Origin: Mya arenaria
Lineage: Eukaryota; Mollusca; Bivalvia; Myida; Myidae
Length of the DNA stretch: 64,000 nucleotides
Reading direction: 5' to 3'
Assembly (NCBI RefSeq): GCF_026914265.1
Contig: NC_069126.1
Location: forward strand, 75,767,232-75,831,231
A program made the translations under genes and the position numbers. The notes beneath the pieces were generated by a model. The model searched no databases. It saw nothing but the letters and a program-made list of their open reading frames with translations, and was not told the origin of the DNA. Below, in pieces: positions 10,037 to 23,107 of this stretch (within the stretch, counting starts at the first letter, position 1; each line of letters opens with the position of its first letter).

Positions 10037-12203
10037 TAAACAATTGTTTTAATTAAGGTTAATCTTATTTGGGAGTAAGGGTGCATCACTCTGCATTTTA
10101 AGAATATAAGAAATGCCTTTACAATCATTGAACATTTTTGCAATTATATGCATCATTTTCTCTTTCGCAAAAAAACACTTACTATAAATAAAATACGACA
10201 TACAGCGCATTTGCTGCTGGCACAATGGATCTGTTTTTCATAACATAGATTTAACGTCCCTGTGTGACGTTACTCAAAATGTTATTAATTTCTGGAAGTG
10301 TAGATTGCGACAATTTCTCGAGGTCCTTTTTGCTTTGATTGATCTTGGCTGTTTTCGCGCGATGCAATTATTTTAATTAACTGAATGCAACGGTAATTTC
10401 TCTAGGGCATCATGACTTGACTATCGCGAAACTCAAACAATACGTTCATACAAATATTGCTTTCCATTACCAGTTCAAACAACTAACCTATGAGCTTTTC
10501 CTTGAGCCTTCGTTCTACCTGATTGAAGCTTAATGTATTTATCATGTCCCGCTGTTACCACAACTGTGTCAGACATCAGTCACTATTTGCACAATGGCGA
10601 AACATTAAATGGGAAAGTGTACGTATTCCCTCTAGAAAAACGTAAACGTATTAATGAAATTTCTGAAGTAATGCGAAATTTCTTCAAACCGTCTCTACAC
10701 GTTTTGTTCATGTTATTATTTCTTTTTAAATATTTTGTGATGTGCTGCAATACAGTTCACGTGTTTTGTCTCCTTGACGTTGACGTGATGACTCATTAAT
10801 TATATCCATACGCCTCGTGGTATTTTTTTCTGTGTGACTAGTCGCAACATTAATGAAATCATTCATGCATTTGGTTGATGTTTATCAGTTAATTCATTAT
10901 GGATAATGCAAACATGTACAGTTATTTATTTACAACATATAATCCGATCATTGGCCTATTGTTTGCTTTATTGGCAATATGCGACTAGTCATAAGGGAGT
11001 TTATACTTTCCACCAGTCGTACAGCGACGCAGTTTCTGCCAGTTTACCATTTCTCGTCTTGTTTATTAAATACAGGTGACTTTAAAGAGTAAAACAAACT
11101 TTGTTTAATATGGCCACGTGGGCACAGCGATATATAATATAACACTGCCAATCAATACATTTTCTGATTTGACCTCAAAATACTTTCAAAGAACCATTTC
11201 TATGCAAATATAAATGACGTCCGTCAAACGATTATATATTTAAAGAGCTAAGTGTCGTATAAGTAGTAACATCATTATATATTGAAAACTTGATCAAATC
11301 ACTTAACCAGATTCCAAACATAATTATGCGATGTTTGATGCTTCTTCATCAAAATCGAGTTGATCTCATAAATGTATGCATGTACTACCACTATCATTAA
11401 AATAGCAGCCACTTTAAACTTGTGCCATTTTATCTATCACTTCTGCTCATTATACTTACCTAGTTTGATAGTTCATGGAGTGTATGTTCCGTTTGTATTA
11501 TTACCATGCATTTCTTTTGGACGTTAAGTTGATACTTTGTCGCTATGTGCCCGGACTGATCAACGTTTCATACTATCACTTTTTCGAAACGATAGTTCTA
11601 AGTAATACGTGTAGTAGGATGACTTATAGTAGATATTAATTATTTAGAATGGGCGGAGTGGTGGAAGAAAACTAGCCTTTCTTAATCATGAAGATATTAC
11701 TCAATGTCATCTTACTGACTTAGAATGCAACCTCATTGTCTGACATATCACATCACAATGTCAGTGCAAATTCTGACGCAAGGAGATGGCATCGGATGAG
11801 TGGCAGTTTGCGGACCTTGAAACATGAACTTTTTTATAATTAAGCCCAGCTCTAAAAGTGACACTCTTATTCAAAATCAATACATACACATGTATAACAA
11901 ATATAAACTTTGGTTGATAAGCCTTCAACTACTTACTAAATAATGCATTTATGGAAAATATTAATTACTAAAAACAAGATCGTAGTTGTGTATTTAATTG
12001 CTGAAAACACAAAAATATTAAATGATTGATGAGTGTTACTGAGTGTTACAGAATTTACTGTGATCTACTATCGTCTCATGAGGTAGAAATACCGTGTTTT
12101 CTGTACCTTTCTTTCAAATTAAACTAGGTATTCTTCATAAGAACCATTATCTTCGACATTTGTTCATTCTTTTTTGGTATAATAAATAGACGATATTTTT
12201 TAA
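10037..12203. other. Gene-free spacer, unit 1 right part
   Basis: The part up to about 11085 is colinear with 20643-21620 in unit 2. An open frame at 10533-10799 is interrupted by a deletion in the unit 2 copy and is not called. From 11086 to 12203 I recognise nothing. Confidence 0.5.
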
Positions 12204-12348
12204 TTTCAGTGTAAGATCGTATTTTATTTCACGAGTGTCAAAGAAAAACATAGAAATACATATTTTCACGAGTGGCGAAGTCACGAGTGAAATAATGTTT
12301 TTTCTATGATCACGAGTGGAATTAAATACGATCTTACACTGAAATAAA
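12204..12348. mobile_element. Fold-back MITE-like inverted repeat
   Basis: ATTTCAGTGTAAGATCGTAT on the left is matched in inverse at the right end (ATACGATCTTACACTGAAAT), and internal CACGAGTG motifs pair toward the centre. The whole 145 bp can fold into one hairpin. No clear target duplication. Confidence 0.55.
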
Positions 12349-13906
12349 CCAGTTTTCTGTTTCTTTTATGCTTATTTTCCGAGTTTATAGTATTTTAATT
12401 TATTTTCTCAATTACCCCCTTTTTTGAAAAGGGTGTTATTTACGCCGCTACCCGTAGGACAACCCTTTCGCAAATTTATACTATTTATAGCTGGTGACGT
12501 CGCTGTCAATTTTCTATATCCGGTTTGTTGAAAAAAGTTCTCCTGTATTTTCTTTTATAGTTAATTATTCGCTCGTGTTTTAGTGCAAATATTTTATAAA
12601 CAGTTATCATTAAAGTTTTATAAGTGCATCTATGTTCCCCAAAATAACGAAAAACACTTATTTTAAGCGGGGCATGAATACATAACCAACTTACTACGCC
12701 GCCATTAATTGAATGAAGATTTTAAAGGTCGAATGTGTTAGCAAAACAATTGCGGATAATCACTGGATAATGGATATAAAACATTTTTCTAAGTTTTAGA
12801 ATGTGTTTCATGATACATGGATATTCAGTCATATAACTGTCAGAGGCCAGTCTGTTTTAATTAAAGACGAATTGATTTCCAGATAATGATGAGGGCCACG
12901 CTAGGTTGTTGACAAATGTTGAGGCGTGGGTGTGGTAAAAACAAAATATATCAATTACTCTGTAAATTGTTGTGTGAATTTTCCGGGTAGTTCGTATTAC
13001 GTATATCAATGCCAAACAGTTCAAAATACATTTGAACGATGATATAACATTCTATTATTCGAACAGTTGTTTTCGTCTGTAATTTGTTTGGTATGAAAAC
13101 GAATGTTTGAACATTCAGCGTCAAGATCAAGGAAACGTTTGAAAAACGGGACAACCATGTTTCTAATAAACGGTAAGTTGTTAATTACCAAATATATATT
13201 TATTTTTACATGTGTTACATTTCTTTTAATTTTAGATATTGTTTTGGCCAACATTTTCTGGTTCAAAGTGAAATGTCCTGTTTTGATCAAGGGGAAGTTA
13301 CTACAATGGATTTTGAAAATAGTTCTGAAAGTTGATATTTCCACTCCTTATTTTGCAGTGAAAATATCAAATTGATATTTTCACTGTTGTTATTTTACTG
13401 ATAAAACTCCATATTTCATTAAAAAGCATGAAAGAAAACAATTATATTGATTGTGGTAAATCTTAATTGGGAGTAAGAGCGTATCTTGAATCATTGCTTT
13501 TCTGTAATTTCATTGGCTGAGAATTTAGGTAGTATTTTCAAAAGTAATTCAATAAATAAATGGGACGGCACATAGAAGTCAAGTTATTGAGATTATTCAC
13601 GAGCGTTTTTAGGTGTACATTTTCAATCACGATGGTTGCGAGTGACATCACTGTTTTGTTTAATAGATAGCGGGCGGTAGACGTGTGTGTCATTGTAATT
13701 ATCCGCACGGTATTTATAGAACAGTTTCTATCATTCCACTTGTTAGCGTTCCAAAATGGGAGTTACTTTGTAGACAAAACAAAGAACGCTCTCAAGAAAA
13801 CTTAATATTACTTTATTGTCAAGGACAACATTAAACAAGCGTGCAGTATAAGTGAAAAATTATCTAATTTGTGAGGTTGACTGAAAAAAAATAATTAAAG
13901 CAAAAA
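12349..13906. other. Gene-free stretch, possible transposon remnant
   Basis: Overlapping open frames on both strands at 12951-13375 show no recognisable protein. A tract TTTTCTTTCATGCTTTT-like at both 12355 and, inverted, near 13425 hints at a decayed inverted-repeat element, but the match is weak. Confidence 0.3.
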
Positions 13907-14891
13907 ATGTTGAAGTTATTAACACATTTACAGTTCCAAAACTATTTTTTCAAATACTATATTCCATACGAGCTGCCATTGTGTGTACAGACATTCAATA
14001 TTAAACACACTTATGTAAATAAGTTCTTCCTTTGTTTTGGAAGTAAAAGGATTTCCGGTAATAAAACAAATGCAGGGCTCTGTAAGCGGCATAGAATGCC
14101 CTTTGTTTCATTTAAAATGGTTTAGCAAAAGAAAAGTAATCTTTGTTTTAAGTGTTCATTTTAAGCAAAATGTTCACTACCGACGAAGCATATATGACGT
14201 AATTTATCACGTGGTATACACACACTGTCTCATGGACTAGAAGAGTATAGCCAGTTTAGTTTCTCGTATCTCATTCTGGTCAATGAAAAATAAGTCGTTT
14301 ACAAACTGTAACATACATCAACGCATGCATATCATGGAATGTCCTGTAAGTTGATGTAAGCTTGAATACAGACGTTAAAATATCATTAACACTGTTCTAT
14401 GTCAAATAGGCTACTGCCTTTACAAATCGTATTTCCACTGGAAGAAGACAGAAGTATGTTTAAATAATTGCCTTGGTGTATGCTGACCTTTTAAATATCC
14501 AAACGCTATATACAGATAACGGAGATCACAGTCCACTAGTTTACTAGTTGAATTCATTATAACATTGAACATTCAATTTTCACTTTTCATTAATTTATGA
14601 CATGGTCAATGATATGTCATTATTCCGCGTATGATTTCATGTATCAATTCAAGTCAAGTAAGTCTTGCCAACGATAGGGAAAAACGTCGCATAATGATAA
14701 GTGACAAGTTTATGATTTCACAGCCTAGAGGTCGATGCGGTTCACTGGTTATCACCGTTTAGATTTGATCTGAACGTGCTTAGAAGTCTTCAAGTGTCTA
14801 TTTCCGCGCTTCCCCTGGTCAATTTTTTTTTTTTTTTCGTTTCTGAGGGCACTTTTCTTCACACCCCTATTTGGAATTCACTGAATTAAAC
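13907..14891. other. Gene-free left part of unit 2
   Basis: Diverged copy of about 210-1072. Open frames here are not preserved between the two copies. Confidence 0.55.
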
Positions 14892-15102
14892 ACCATCAAC
14901 ATATCCATATCCAAGAGCGTCAGCAAACTCTTCTTTTTGTCTTCTTTCAAGTTCTTTCCCACTAATCCAATCCTTTCTTGTTTTCATAGTTATCAAAAGA
15001 AATACTTCTATCCAAGATGTTAACTGATCCAATTAAACATTGTAAGAAAGTAACAATAAATATAAAAATAATAGTTATGCATAGTCCTCTATCCATTGTG
15101 CA
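14892..15102 (-). pseudogene. Frameshifted copy of the FADALGYGYVD membrane protein
   Basis: Near-identical to 1073-1297 from the ATG (15102) through the membrane segment. A 5-bp deletion (unit 1 has AAGCTCCTCC where unit 2 has AATCC on the + strand, near 14970) shifts the frame, giving a stop soon after. The motif region is still readable downstream in another frame. It lies divergent to the broken EEP-like copy 2, so both members of this pair are damaged. Confidence 0.7.
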
Positions 15103-15393
15103 CATTTTGTTTATTCATACCATAAAATACAGGTAATGTTACCTCGGTGTCTGAATATGTTTTCATTTAGCGTTGATATATTGTTTGCGATGCAATTAAG
15201 CAAATGGTAATGAACTGGTGTATTCCCTCATACGAATTTAAAACAGAGCATATCAATCAATTACACCACATTGTAGACTGATTATCTGGCGTTGTCTAAT
15301 GTCTGAATAAATAACATACATGTAAAACAAATATGAAAGGTAAAACTAACTGGGATCTACACACAGATTTTGTTTTTGTTATTTGTTTTTTTC

Positions 15394-15426
15394 GTGGGGG
15401 GACAGAGGGGCGGGAGGGGGGGGGGG
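15394..15426 (+). other. G-rich tract, strong G-quadruplex candidate
   Basis: G runs of 6, 4, 3 and 11 with loops of one to four bases. Paralogous to 1851-1876. Confidence 0.5.
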
Positions 15427-17099
15427 TAAAAAGTATTTAATTAATGTGAGGTTGTATTCACAATTACTCCTTTAAATAGTTTTAGTTAAACTTCTAAAGT
15501 AGTGTTTTTTCGATACTAGTAAAACAGTTAAAACGATACTATTGGATAAACAGGTAACAATACAAAAACTATATGCTATTGGTTTATGGACAAAAAAGAA
15601 CATAAACAAATAATATCATATCACAATACGGCATAGCTATTTTTAAAGAGAATTTTAGAACTACTTTGTATCAGTATAATATATGTACAAAGTAGACAGT
15701 ATTTTCGACAACCGCGCAGTCTCTTAACGTACCCCACTCGTAACCACCTACATGTTAACTACACGCCAAAGTATTGTGAAGTATACCGTTTTGTAACAAA
15801 ATGAAGAATGTGAATATACGAGCTTGCGAGGTAACAGTCCTGTTTGTTGTCTTACCATCGCTACAACGTCTTTATATCCGTTTCAGGTACGTCACGTCTC
15901 TTTCTACTAAAATAGAAAACCCTCACGCACAGTCCTTAAAGGTTTATTTTTTCTAAATATGAAACGTCCATGGCGTCCAAAGATGCTATTTTGGAGTTGT
16001 GTGGTTCAGCATTTGCCTCGGAGTCGGACGGTCGCGGGTTCAATCCCAGGCTCAGTGGTATCGAAGCCACATTTTTGTCTGATTATTAACTCATTTAAAA
16101 GTTCTGTTAATTTTTGTTTTACAAATAAAAAAAGGTTTCTTAAAACACATTGATGTGCATGTTGTAAGCGGTTGAAATCAGGACATTGTAGTTAATATAT
16201 CTATGGAAGAATGGAGAACAATCGTTTTAATTATGTTGATCTTTGCTTTTTGTGCACTGGTTTTCAAAATATGGATATCAAGAGCTTTTTTTAGAAAAGA
16301 AAATCTGAAATAAATTTTAATCTAATAACAAACACAAACATCTGCTTCTTTTAATATTAATTAATAATCGTTATTTTCTATAAGAATGCCTCGATTCTAT
16401 GTAGCAGGTGCCAGTGGAAATGACAATCTATTTGTTTTATCGGTCCGTTGACTAAATAATGTTGTTCTATAGCTCGCTGGTATATTGCACACGTTCGACG
16501 CTGTATATAATTTGATTTTCTATTTATAGATGATTCATCATAGTCTTTACGAAAATTCCATTTCGTAGCTATTTATAACAAAAATAAAATTTAGTTTTCT
16601 GAAAATCAAAAGACTTTTTGACATTATTACACATCGATGGTAATGTTTTACGCGCAAAAGTGCAAGAATGCCTTGTTTCCACGTTCTAATATTTAGACAT
16701 CCTTACTGTACGTAAAGGTGCATTATTTTCATTAACATCTAAAAGCCTCGATTAGTTTGATTTTCATACAGGTTAAGTTGGTACTAGTATTGTTATATGC
16801 AAAACTGCCGACTTAAATATTCTAAGTGCAGCATAAATACTGTATTATTGTACTTTTAACCTTCCGCATTTAAGTACAAACCGCCGATAGTTTTATACAA
16901 TAAACTCATATGCCACGTTTGTATTTGATATCTAAGCTGGGATCCCACAAAATCGAAATACAGAAAAGGCTGAAACTGTCCAATAGTCTAACACCAGAGA
17001 AATATATTGCGTAGGAAAATAGAGGTTTCCCAAAAGGAATTTCCTACGGAGATTTTCAGTGCAACGTTCGAGAATAGAATGACGTATTTTCTCAAGGAC
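15427..17099. other. A-type upstream flank, unit 2
   Basis: Colinear with unit 1 (1880-5657) minus its inserted transposons, so it carries the empty sites used to define them. An open frame at 15959-16153 runs through a tRNA-derived repeat and is not a gene. Confidence 0.6.
16002..16052 (+). repeat. tRNA-derived SINE-like head, unit 2
   Basis: A-box-like TGGTTCAGCATTTG and B box GGGTTCAATCCC, as at 4337 and 22343. Confidence 0.5.
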
Positions 17100-17532
17100 T
17101 ATTTAACGGTGGGAACGATTCATGCGTACTTATTTTAGAGGAGGAGGCAGAGCGAGTGTTTCATGAAACCAGTCATCGATATTAGACTTTTGGAAGAACA
17201 AGCCTGAATTCTTAAACTTTTGCTTGGCATCAATTTTATATATCTTTTGAGTGTTTTCTATTTCGACATTTGTAATTGTACAATATATCAATCATAAGTT
17301 ATGAACACGGTTTTTACTTCTAATGACAATAAATTAGTAATTGAATATCATTTACTGCAACTGAGTTCATTGTAGATCTCATTAAAATATGTAAGTAACA
17401 AAGAAACACAGATTTAAAGCCAAAATTTCACTAGCACACCTCATTGTGACAAGAACTGTAGCACACTTTGAATGTGGTATCTGTTTATAATTATGAAGAC
17501 GAACTTATAATCTAACGTCACTTATATTACAG
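17100..17532 (+). promoter_or_regulatory. Damaged promoter and 5' region of EEP-like copy 2
   Basis: TATTTAA survives at 17100-17106, but the stretch holding the 5' splice donor in copies 1 and 3 is replaced from about 17158 to 17230 by unrelated sequence. The acceptor TATATTACAG (ending 17532) remains. Loss of the donor supports a dead copy. Confidence 0.5.
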
Positions 17533-17537
17533 AAATC

Positions 17538-18351
17538 ATGGGACACGACAAGTTGTCTATCGTGAGATTTAATTCGTCTCGAAGAGGACTGAGCTCCTTG
17601 CCGAACGCCCACAGGAGCCCATACTTAGAGAGAATTCTCGAAGCTTCTTCCCTGGAAATTTGCCTACTGCCCGATGATGACAAAACCGTGTCTATGAACG
17701 CGGTGATGGGTTATGGACAATACAAGGTCCCATCTGCCGACGGGACAGTTCTGTTGTTTGATAACAACAGGGTTAGGATGAGAAGTCCCAACGTCAGTTT
17801 GAACGCATTTGGTCCATTGCCAGGACTTGACATGGACAACATGGTTTGTCCTGGCGTGGAAGTTATGTCATTGACACCTTCCGGGAACCAGTCGGTACTC
17901 AAGGAATTCTCCATGGTGACATGGAAATATACTATGTCAACTGAAACCAAGGTCAAAATCGAGACTCTTGCCGAGAACTTGATCTTGTTCTCACCGCGTC
18001 TGGCAATGTCGACAGGAAAGCCAGTTTTAGTCAGGAGTCCAGCCAGAGATGGGAACGCTTGGCTATCTGCCATCGATGACAAATGGATCGCTACGAGATC
18101 AGCGTCATTTGTTCATGATGAACGTATTTAAGTGTAGCAGTGGCACGAACGGCTTAAGCCAGAAGCAGAACGAAGCAAAAGTTTCAGATTGTTTCTTTGC
18201 ATCTAAAGCTTTGGAGCTTACTGACGCGAAGCTCTTCGATGTCGAGCAGGTAACTGGACGACAAATAAAAATGGAAATGCTTCGCAAGCACTGTCCCACG
18301 GAGACAAGCGTCCACATTCCGCAACGCCCACCAAGGCACCATGGTGGCTAA
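17538..18351 (+). pseudogene. EEP-like copy 2, broken by an 83-bp deletion
   Basis: Starts MGHDKLS like copy 1 and stays in frame to the GKPVLV strand (about residue 165). There 83 bp present in copies 1 and 3 (the GGELTIDHGSLK segment and following helix) are missing between GTTTTAGT and CAGGAGTCC near 18030. The frame shifts and terminates at 18131; the original frame resumes from about 18049 to the usual Gly-Gly end at 18351. The promoter region is rearranged too. Subfamily A. Confidence 0.85.
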
Positions 18352-20088
18352 TTGTGATGTATCAAAAACATTTGGACGAAAGGTTGATCTGGACTGAATG
18401 GAATATGGAACTCATATAAATATTGCTGACCAAATATGACTAAGACAGTGTTTGGGAATTGTTGCAATAAAAAACAGTATCGACGTTAATGTTTTGTCAC
18501 AATGTGGATGTTTCATTTGAAAGGTACTGATATTTGAGAGTTCATTGAATCAAAAAGATGAGAGCAAGCTGTATGAAATGGAAAGTTAAGCCAACACTCA
18601 TCTCCGAAATCTTCATTGCTGTAAATGTCACTAAGGAACGAATTACAGCAAAACTGCTGAATAATAGCAACACACATCTGAAGATAGATGAATGTAGTCA
18701 ACATTGATGTCTGATGAGCTTTTGTTATCATGAAAACATTCATACAAAACCGACGAATACAGCATATACAATACGGATTGAACGGTTTGCGAATGTCTTG
18801 TACTGTGAAATATTTTTAAGTTGTTTTATATTAGATGATTTCTATGTAGATACAAACAGTTGAAGTGGTTAACTTTTTTGATTATTTAAAATACCAATTT
18901 ACTTAGATTTGAGCGCAATGTTTACATTTCTTACTATGAGTTTTTAACTGGAAAACCAGATTAGGCTATACGTATAAATAAATATGTTTTCTAAAAATAA
19001 ACGAGGCGAAAAGCTATAAATAGTAGTACAGGTAATATCAATATGTCTGATAAAGGTGACGCATTGTCTGATGTTTCAAGCGGATAGAACTATTTTTGTA
19101 AGAATGTTTTAATACTTCTTTATGAAAATATGTATGAAAAAGAATAACTCAAACAATGTACTTAAAGTCTTCAATATAAATGTTATCTCATAAAAAATCG
19201 ATTTAAAGTTGTATTTATGTTATACACCCGCAGAGCGGTTATTTATTATGACTATGTTGTTGTTCAAAGCAAAATTAGTCTATGACATGCAATGTTTGTT
19301 CAAAATTTCTAATAAAAGTGTATGACACAATCTGACTATTTCTGAATCTTCAATTGGTGCCCATACACTGTATTTACGTATATTGCGTTTGCCTATGCGG
19401 CAACTTCGCCCCCGGTTGCAAATATACCTACGTCGTTAGCCGTCACATAAGGTATTTCATGTGTATTCCAACGAATGACAATGTTTTGTTCCATTGTGAA
19501 CCACAGAAATTTGAAGTCATATAAGTAATGGTCGAGTTTTATTTGGTTTGATAAGGTTTCCCAAAGATTACATGGGAAAAAGCGGGGCTACAGCTTGCGC
19601 TGGAAGGCATATTTATGTCAATGGTTATATTCCCGTTCATTTATTTCCCGAGCAAATTAAAATCTCATAGGTTCATTGGAAGCAATATGAAAGCTGATTT
19701 AATGTCTGAAAGCTGATTATGCTATTGATGACGTGTGCACATGATACTCTTTTCAGTTCTTCGTGTAGATTTGCATTTACGCTTGCATACATCAAGACCA
19801 CACTCTCGCGATACGTCGTGCCGACGTATAATTTTGTAACAAAAGGTTTCGCATTCGTTGTAAAATAAATAAGTTATACCTAACTTACACCGTCGGTCTT
19901 CGGTAAAAGACCCATTTGCAAAATTCATAATTTCTCAAAGGGTGTGTTAAAAGTAGCGCCCATTCTGCCATAATTGACTTGTGTACAACTTCATATGCCA
20001 AAAAACCGTTCGGAGGTAAAAAGACGTGATCCCTCTTTGGGTATAAAGCATGTAATGTTCTGTTGTATCTGAATCTTTTTTCGCGATA
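18352..20088. other. 3' region and A-type downstream spacer, unit 2
   Basis: No gene. AATAAA at 18466-18471 and the conserved AATAAA-GTG at 19311-19316. Colinear with 7042-8837. Confidence 0.55.
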
Positions 20089-20642
20089 TAAATGGTCTTC
20101 CGTTATAAAGACGATATGAGTACGATGGTCTTCCGTTATAAGATGATGGTATTCCGTTATAAAGATGATAGTCTTCCGTTATAAAGATGATGGTCTTCCG
20201 TTATAAGAGGATGTTCTTCTGTTATAAGATGATGGTATTCCGTTATAAGATGATGGTATTCCGTTATAAGATGATGGTCTTCCGTTTTAAGATGATCGCC
20301 ATCCGTTATAAGATGATGGTTTTCCGTTTTAAAGATGATGGTATTCCGTTATAAGATGATGGTCTTATGTTATAAGAGGATGGTCTTCTGTTATAAGATG
20401 ATGTTATTCCGTTTTAAGATGATGGTCTTCCGTTATAAGATGATGGTATTTCGTTATAAGATGATGGTATTCCGTTATAAGAGGATGGTCTGCCGTTATA
20501 AGATGATGGTATTCCGTTATAAGATGATGCTCTTCCGTAATAAGATGATGGTATTCCGTTATAAGATGATGGTCTTCCGTTATAAGAGGATGTTCTTCCG
20601 TTATAAGATGATGGTCTTCCGTTATAAAGATGATGGTCTTAT
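20089..20642. repeat. 21-bp minisatellite, about 26 copies, unit 2
   Basis: Same 21-bp repeat as 8838-10036, at the same position relative to the gene. The + strand open frame at 20335-20676 (MVFRYKM repeats) is a by-product of the repeat length. Confidence 0.9.
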
Positions 20643-21701
20643 TTATACAATTGTATTAAATCTTATTTGGGTGTAAGGGTGCATCACTCTTCATTTGAAG
20701 AATACAAGAAATGCTTTTACAATCCTTGAATATTATTTGCAATTATCTTGCATGGTATAGGTCATTTTCTCTTTCGCAATAAAACACTAACTATAAATGA
20801 AATACGACGTGCAAACAGCGCATTTGCAAAGTGCTGCTGGCAAAATGGATCTGTTTTTCCTAACATAGATTAAAAGTCCCTGGGTGACTCAAAATGTTAT
20901 TAATTTATAGTAGTGTAGATTGCGACAATTTTTTGAAGTCCTTTTTACTTTGATTGATCTTGGCTGTTTAAGCAATTATTTTAATTGACTGAATGCAACG
21001 GTAATTTCTCTAGGGCATCATGACTCTACTTTCGCAAAATTCAAACAATTCTTTTATATAAATTTTGCTTTCCATTACAATTTCAAACAACTAGCTTATG
21101 AGCTGTTGCTTGAACCTTCGTTCTACCTGAACGAAGCTTAATGTATTTACCTCTAGAAATATAAACGTAAAAATGAAATTTCTGAAGTAATGCAAAATTG
21201 TGTAAACCCATACTTCGTAATTTGTTCATGTTATCATTTTTTATTATCATTTTGTGATGAGCTTCCATACCGTAAGTTCACGTGTTTTGTCTCCTTTAAG
21301 TGTACGTGATGACTCATTACTTACCATACGCCTCGATCGTGGTATTTTTTCTGCTCAGTTTTTGACTAGTCGCAACATTAATGAGATTATTCATTCATTT
21401 GGTTGATGTTTATTTGTGACTTCATTGTGGATAATGCAATCATGTATGCTTATTTATTTACAACTGATACTCCGATCATTGCACAATTGGTTGCTTTATT
21501 GGCAATTGGCGACTTAAGTAATAAGATTAACAATACTCAGCGACGCTGGTTTCTGCCAGTATACCTTATTTCGTCTTTTTTTATTAAATACGACGATGGA
21601 TCTGTTTTCATGTGACAGGTTTTCAGATTTATAATTTGTTCAAAACAAATTATCATTGTTTTCCAAAAAAACGAATTAACAATTGCTTTGAAATAGAAAA
21701 A
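20643..21701. other. Gene-free right part of unit 2
   Basis: Colinear with 10037-11085 in unit 1. The 21403-21615 open frame is not preserved in unit 1. Confidence 0.5.
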
Positions 21702-21759
21702 AGCCGCCAACTTCACGCCGCTAGGCCGCTAACTTCACGCCGCTAGGCCGCTAACTTCA
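21702..21759. repeat. 22-bp tandem repeat, about 2.6 copies
   Basis: GCCGCTAACTTCACG followed by CCGCTAG, repeated at the point where the unit 2 right flank meets unit 3 sequence. It may mark the recombination join. Confidence 0.7.
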
Positions 21760-22089
21760 CGTACATACAAAACAGAACTTTGCATCAGTATAATGTATGT
21801 ACAATGTAGACAATATTTTGATAACCGTGTAGTTTCTTAACGTGTCCTATCTCTTAACCACCACATGTTAACTACGCCCCACTAAGTACTGCTAACAAGA
21901 GCGTTTTACAACAAAATGAAGAATGTGAATATACTAGCTGTCGATCAAACAGTCTTTTTGGTTGTCTCACCAACGCTAGAACGTCTTTATACCCGCATTA
22001 GGTACGACACGTCTCATTCTACTAAAATAGAAAACTTCACGCGCAGTCTTTTACGGTTTACGGTTTTACGGTTTATTAATTAGAGATTA

Positions 22090-22207
22090 ATATATGGCCG
22101 CGCGGGGCCAATGAGTGATAATAGCCCCGGCATGTGGATAATGGCCCGAGGGCCATTATCGATATGCCGGGGCTATTATCACTCACTGGCCCCGCGCGGC
22201 CATATAT
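22090..22207. mobile_element. Near-perfect 118-bp hairpin, GC-rich
   Basis: ATATATGGCCGCGCGGGGCC and the following TGATAATAGCCCCGGCAT are matched in inverse on the far side of a three-base centre near 22148-22150, with only a few mismatches along about 57-bp arms. Absent from units 1 and 2. Probably a fold-back MITE; no firm target duplication. Confidence 0.7.
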
Positions 22208-22342
22208 TGAACTGTTTAATACACATGTTTTGACTCAAGTATTCAGTAGTCTGTCGATATGCCGATACTGGAAAAGCAAATTGAAATAAAATACATGTAG
22301 CACACATTTATTTCACATTGAACAGGGTGTTTGCTTTGGAAT

Positions 22343-22394
22343 TGTTTCAGCATTCGCCTCGGGAGTCGGATCGTCGCGGTTCAATCCCAGGCTC
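22343..22394 (+). repeat. tRNA-derived SINE-like head, unit 3
   Basis: Third orthologous copy; the B box GGTTCAATCCC is kept, while the A-box side has lost bases. Confidence 0.45.
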
Positions 22395-23107
22395 TGTGGT
22401 ATCGAAGCCACATTTTCTTTTGATTATTAACTCATTTAAAAGGTATGTTAATTCATGTTTTACAAATAAAAAAGGGTTAAAACACATTGATGTAAATTGT
22501 AAGCGGTTGAATTCAGGACATTGTAGCTAATATATCCATGAAAGAGTAATCGTTTAAATTATGTTGATATTTGCTTTTTGTGCCCTGGTTTCCAAAATAA
22601 TGATTTCAAGAGCTTTTTTAAATAAGAAAATCTTAAGAATCGGTTTAGAAATAAATTTTAATCTAATAACTAATACAAACATCTGCTTCTTTTAATATTA
22701 ATCAATAATCGTTATTTTCTAGAAGAATGCCTCAATTATATGTAACAGGTGCCAGTGGAAATGTCAATCTATTTGTTTTATCGGTCCATTGACTAAATAA
22801 TGTTGTTTTATAGCTCGCTGGTATATTGCATACGTTCGACGCTGTATATAAATTTTATTTATAGATGATTTATCATGGTCATTACGAAAAACCCATTTCG
22901 TATCTATTTATATCAAAAATAAAATTTAGTTTTCTGAAAATCAAACGACTTTTTGAAAATTATTACTCATTGTTGCTAATGTTTTACGCACAAAAGTGCG
23001 CGTAGGCCACGTTAAACCAGTGTCTTGTTTCCACGCTCTAATATTTAGACCTCCTTACGGTATATAAAGGTGCATTACTTTCATTACTATATAAAAACCC
23101 TCGATTA

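Larger units (their letters stand above)
21760..23104. other. A-type upstream flank, unit 3
   Basis: Colinear with unit 2 from about 15660. It lacks the small membrane-protein gene and everything left of it. Holds the hairpin at 22090 and the tRNA-derived repeat at 22343. Confidence 0.55.

Noticed and set aside
10533-10799. 88-residue open frame with a hydrophobic C-terminal half
   Set aside because: The colinear unit 2 sequence (about 21130-21310) has a deletion and frame changes, so the frame is not maintained.
12951-13375. Small proteins on both strands with a GTAAGT donor near 13171
   Set aside because: Overlapping opposite-strand frames, no family, no conserved paralog and no convincing partner exon.
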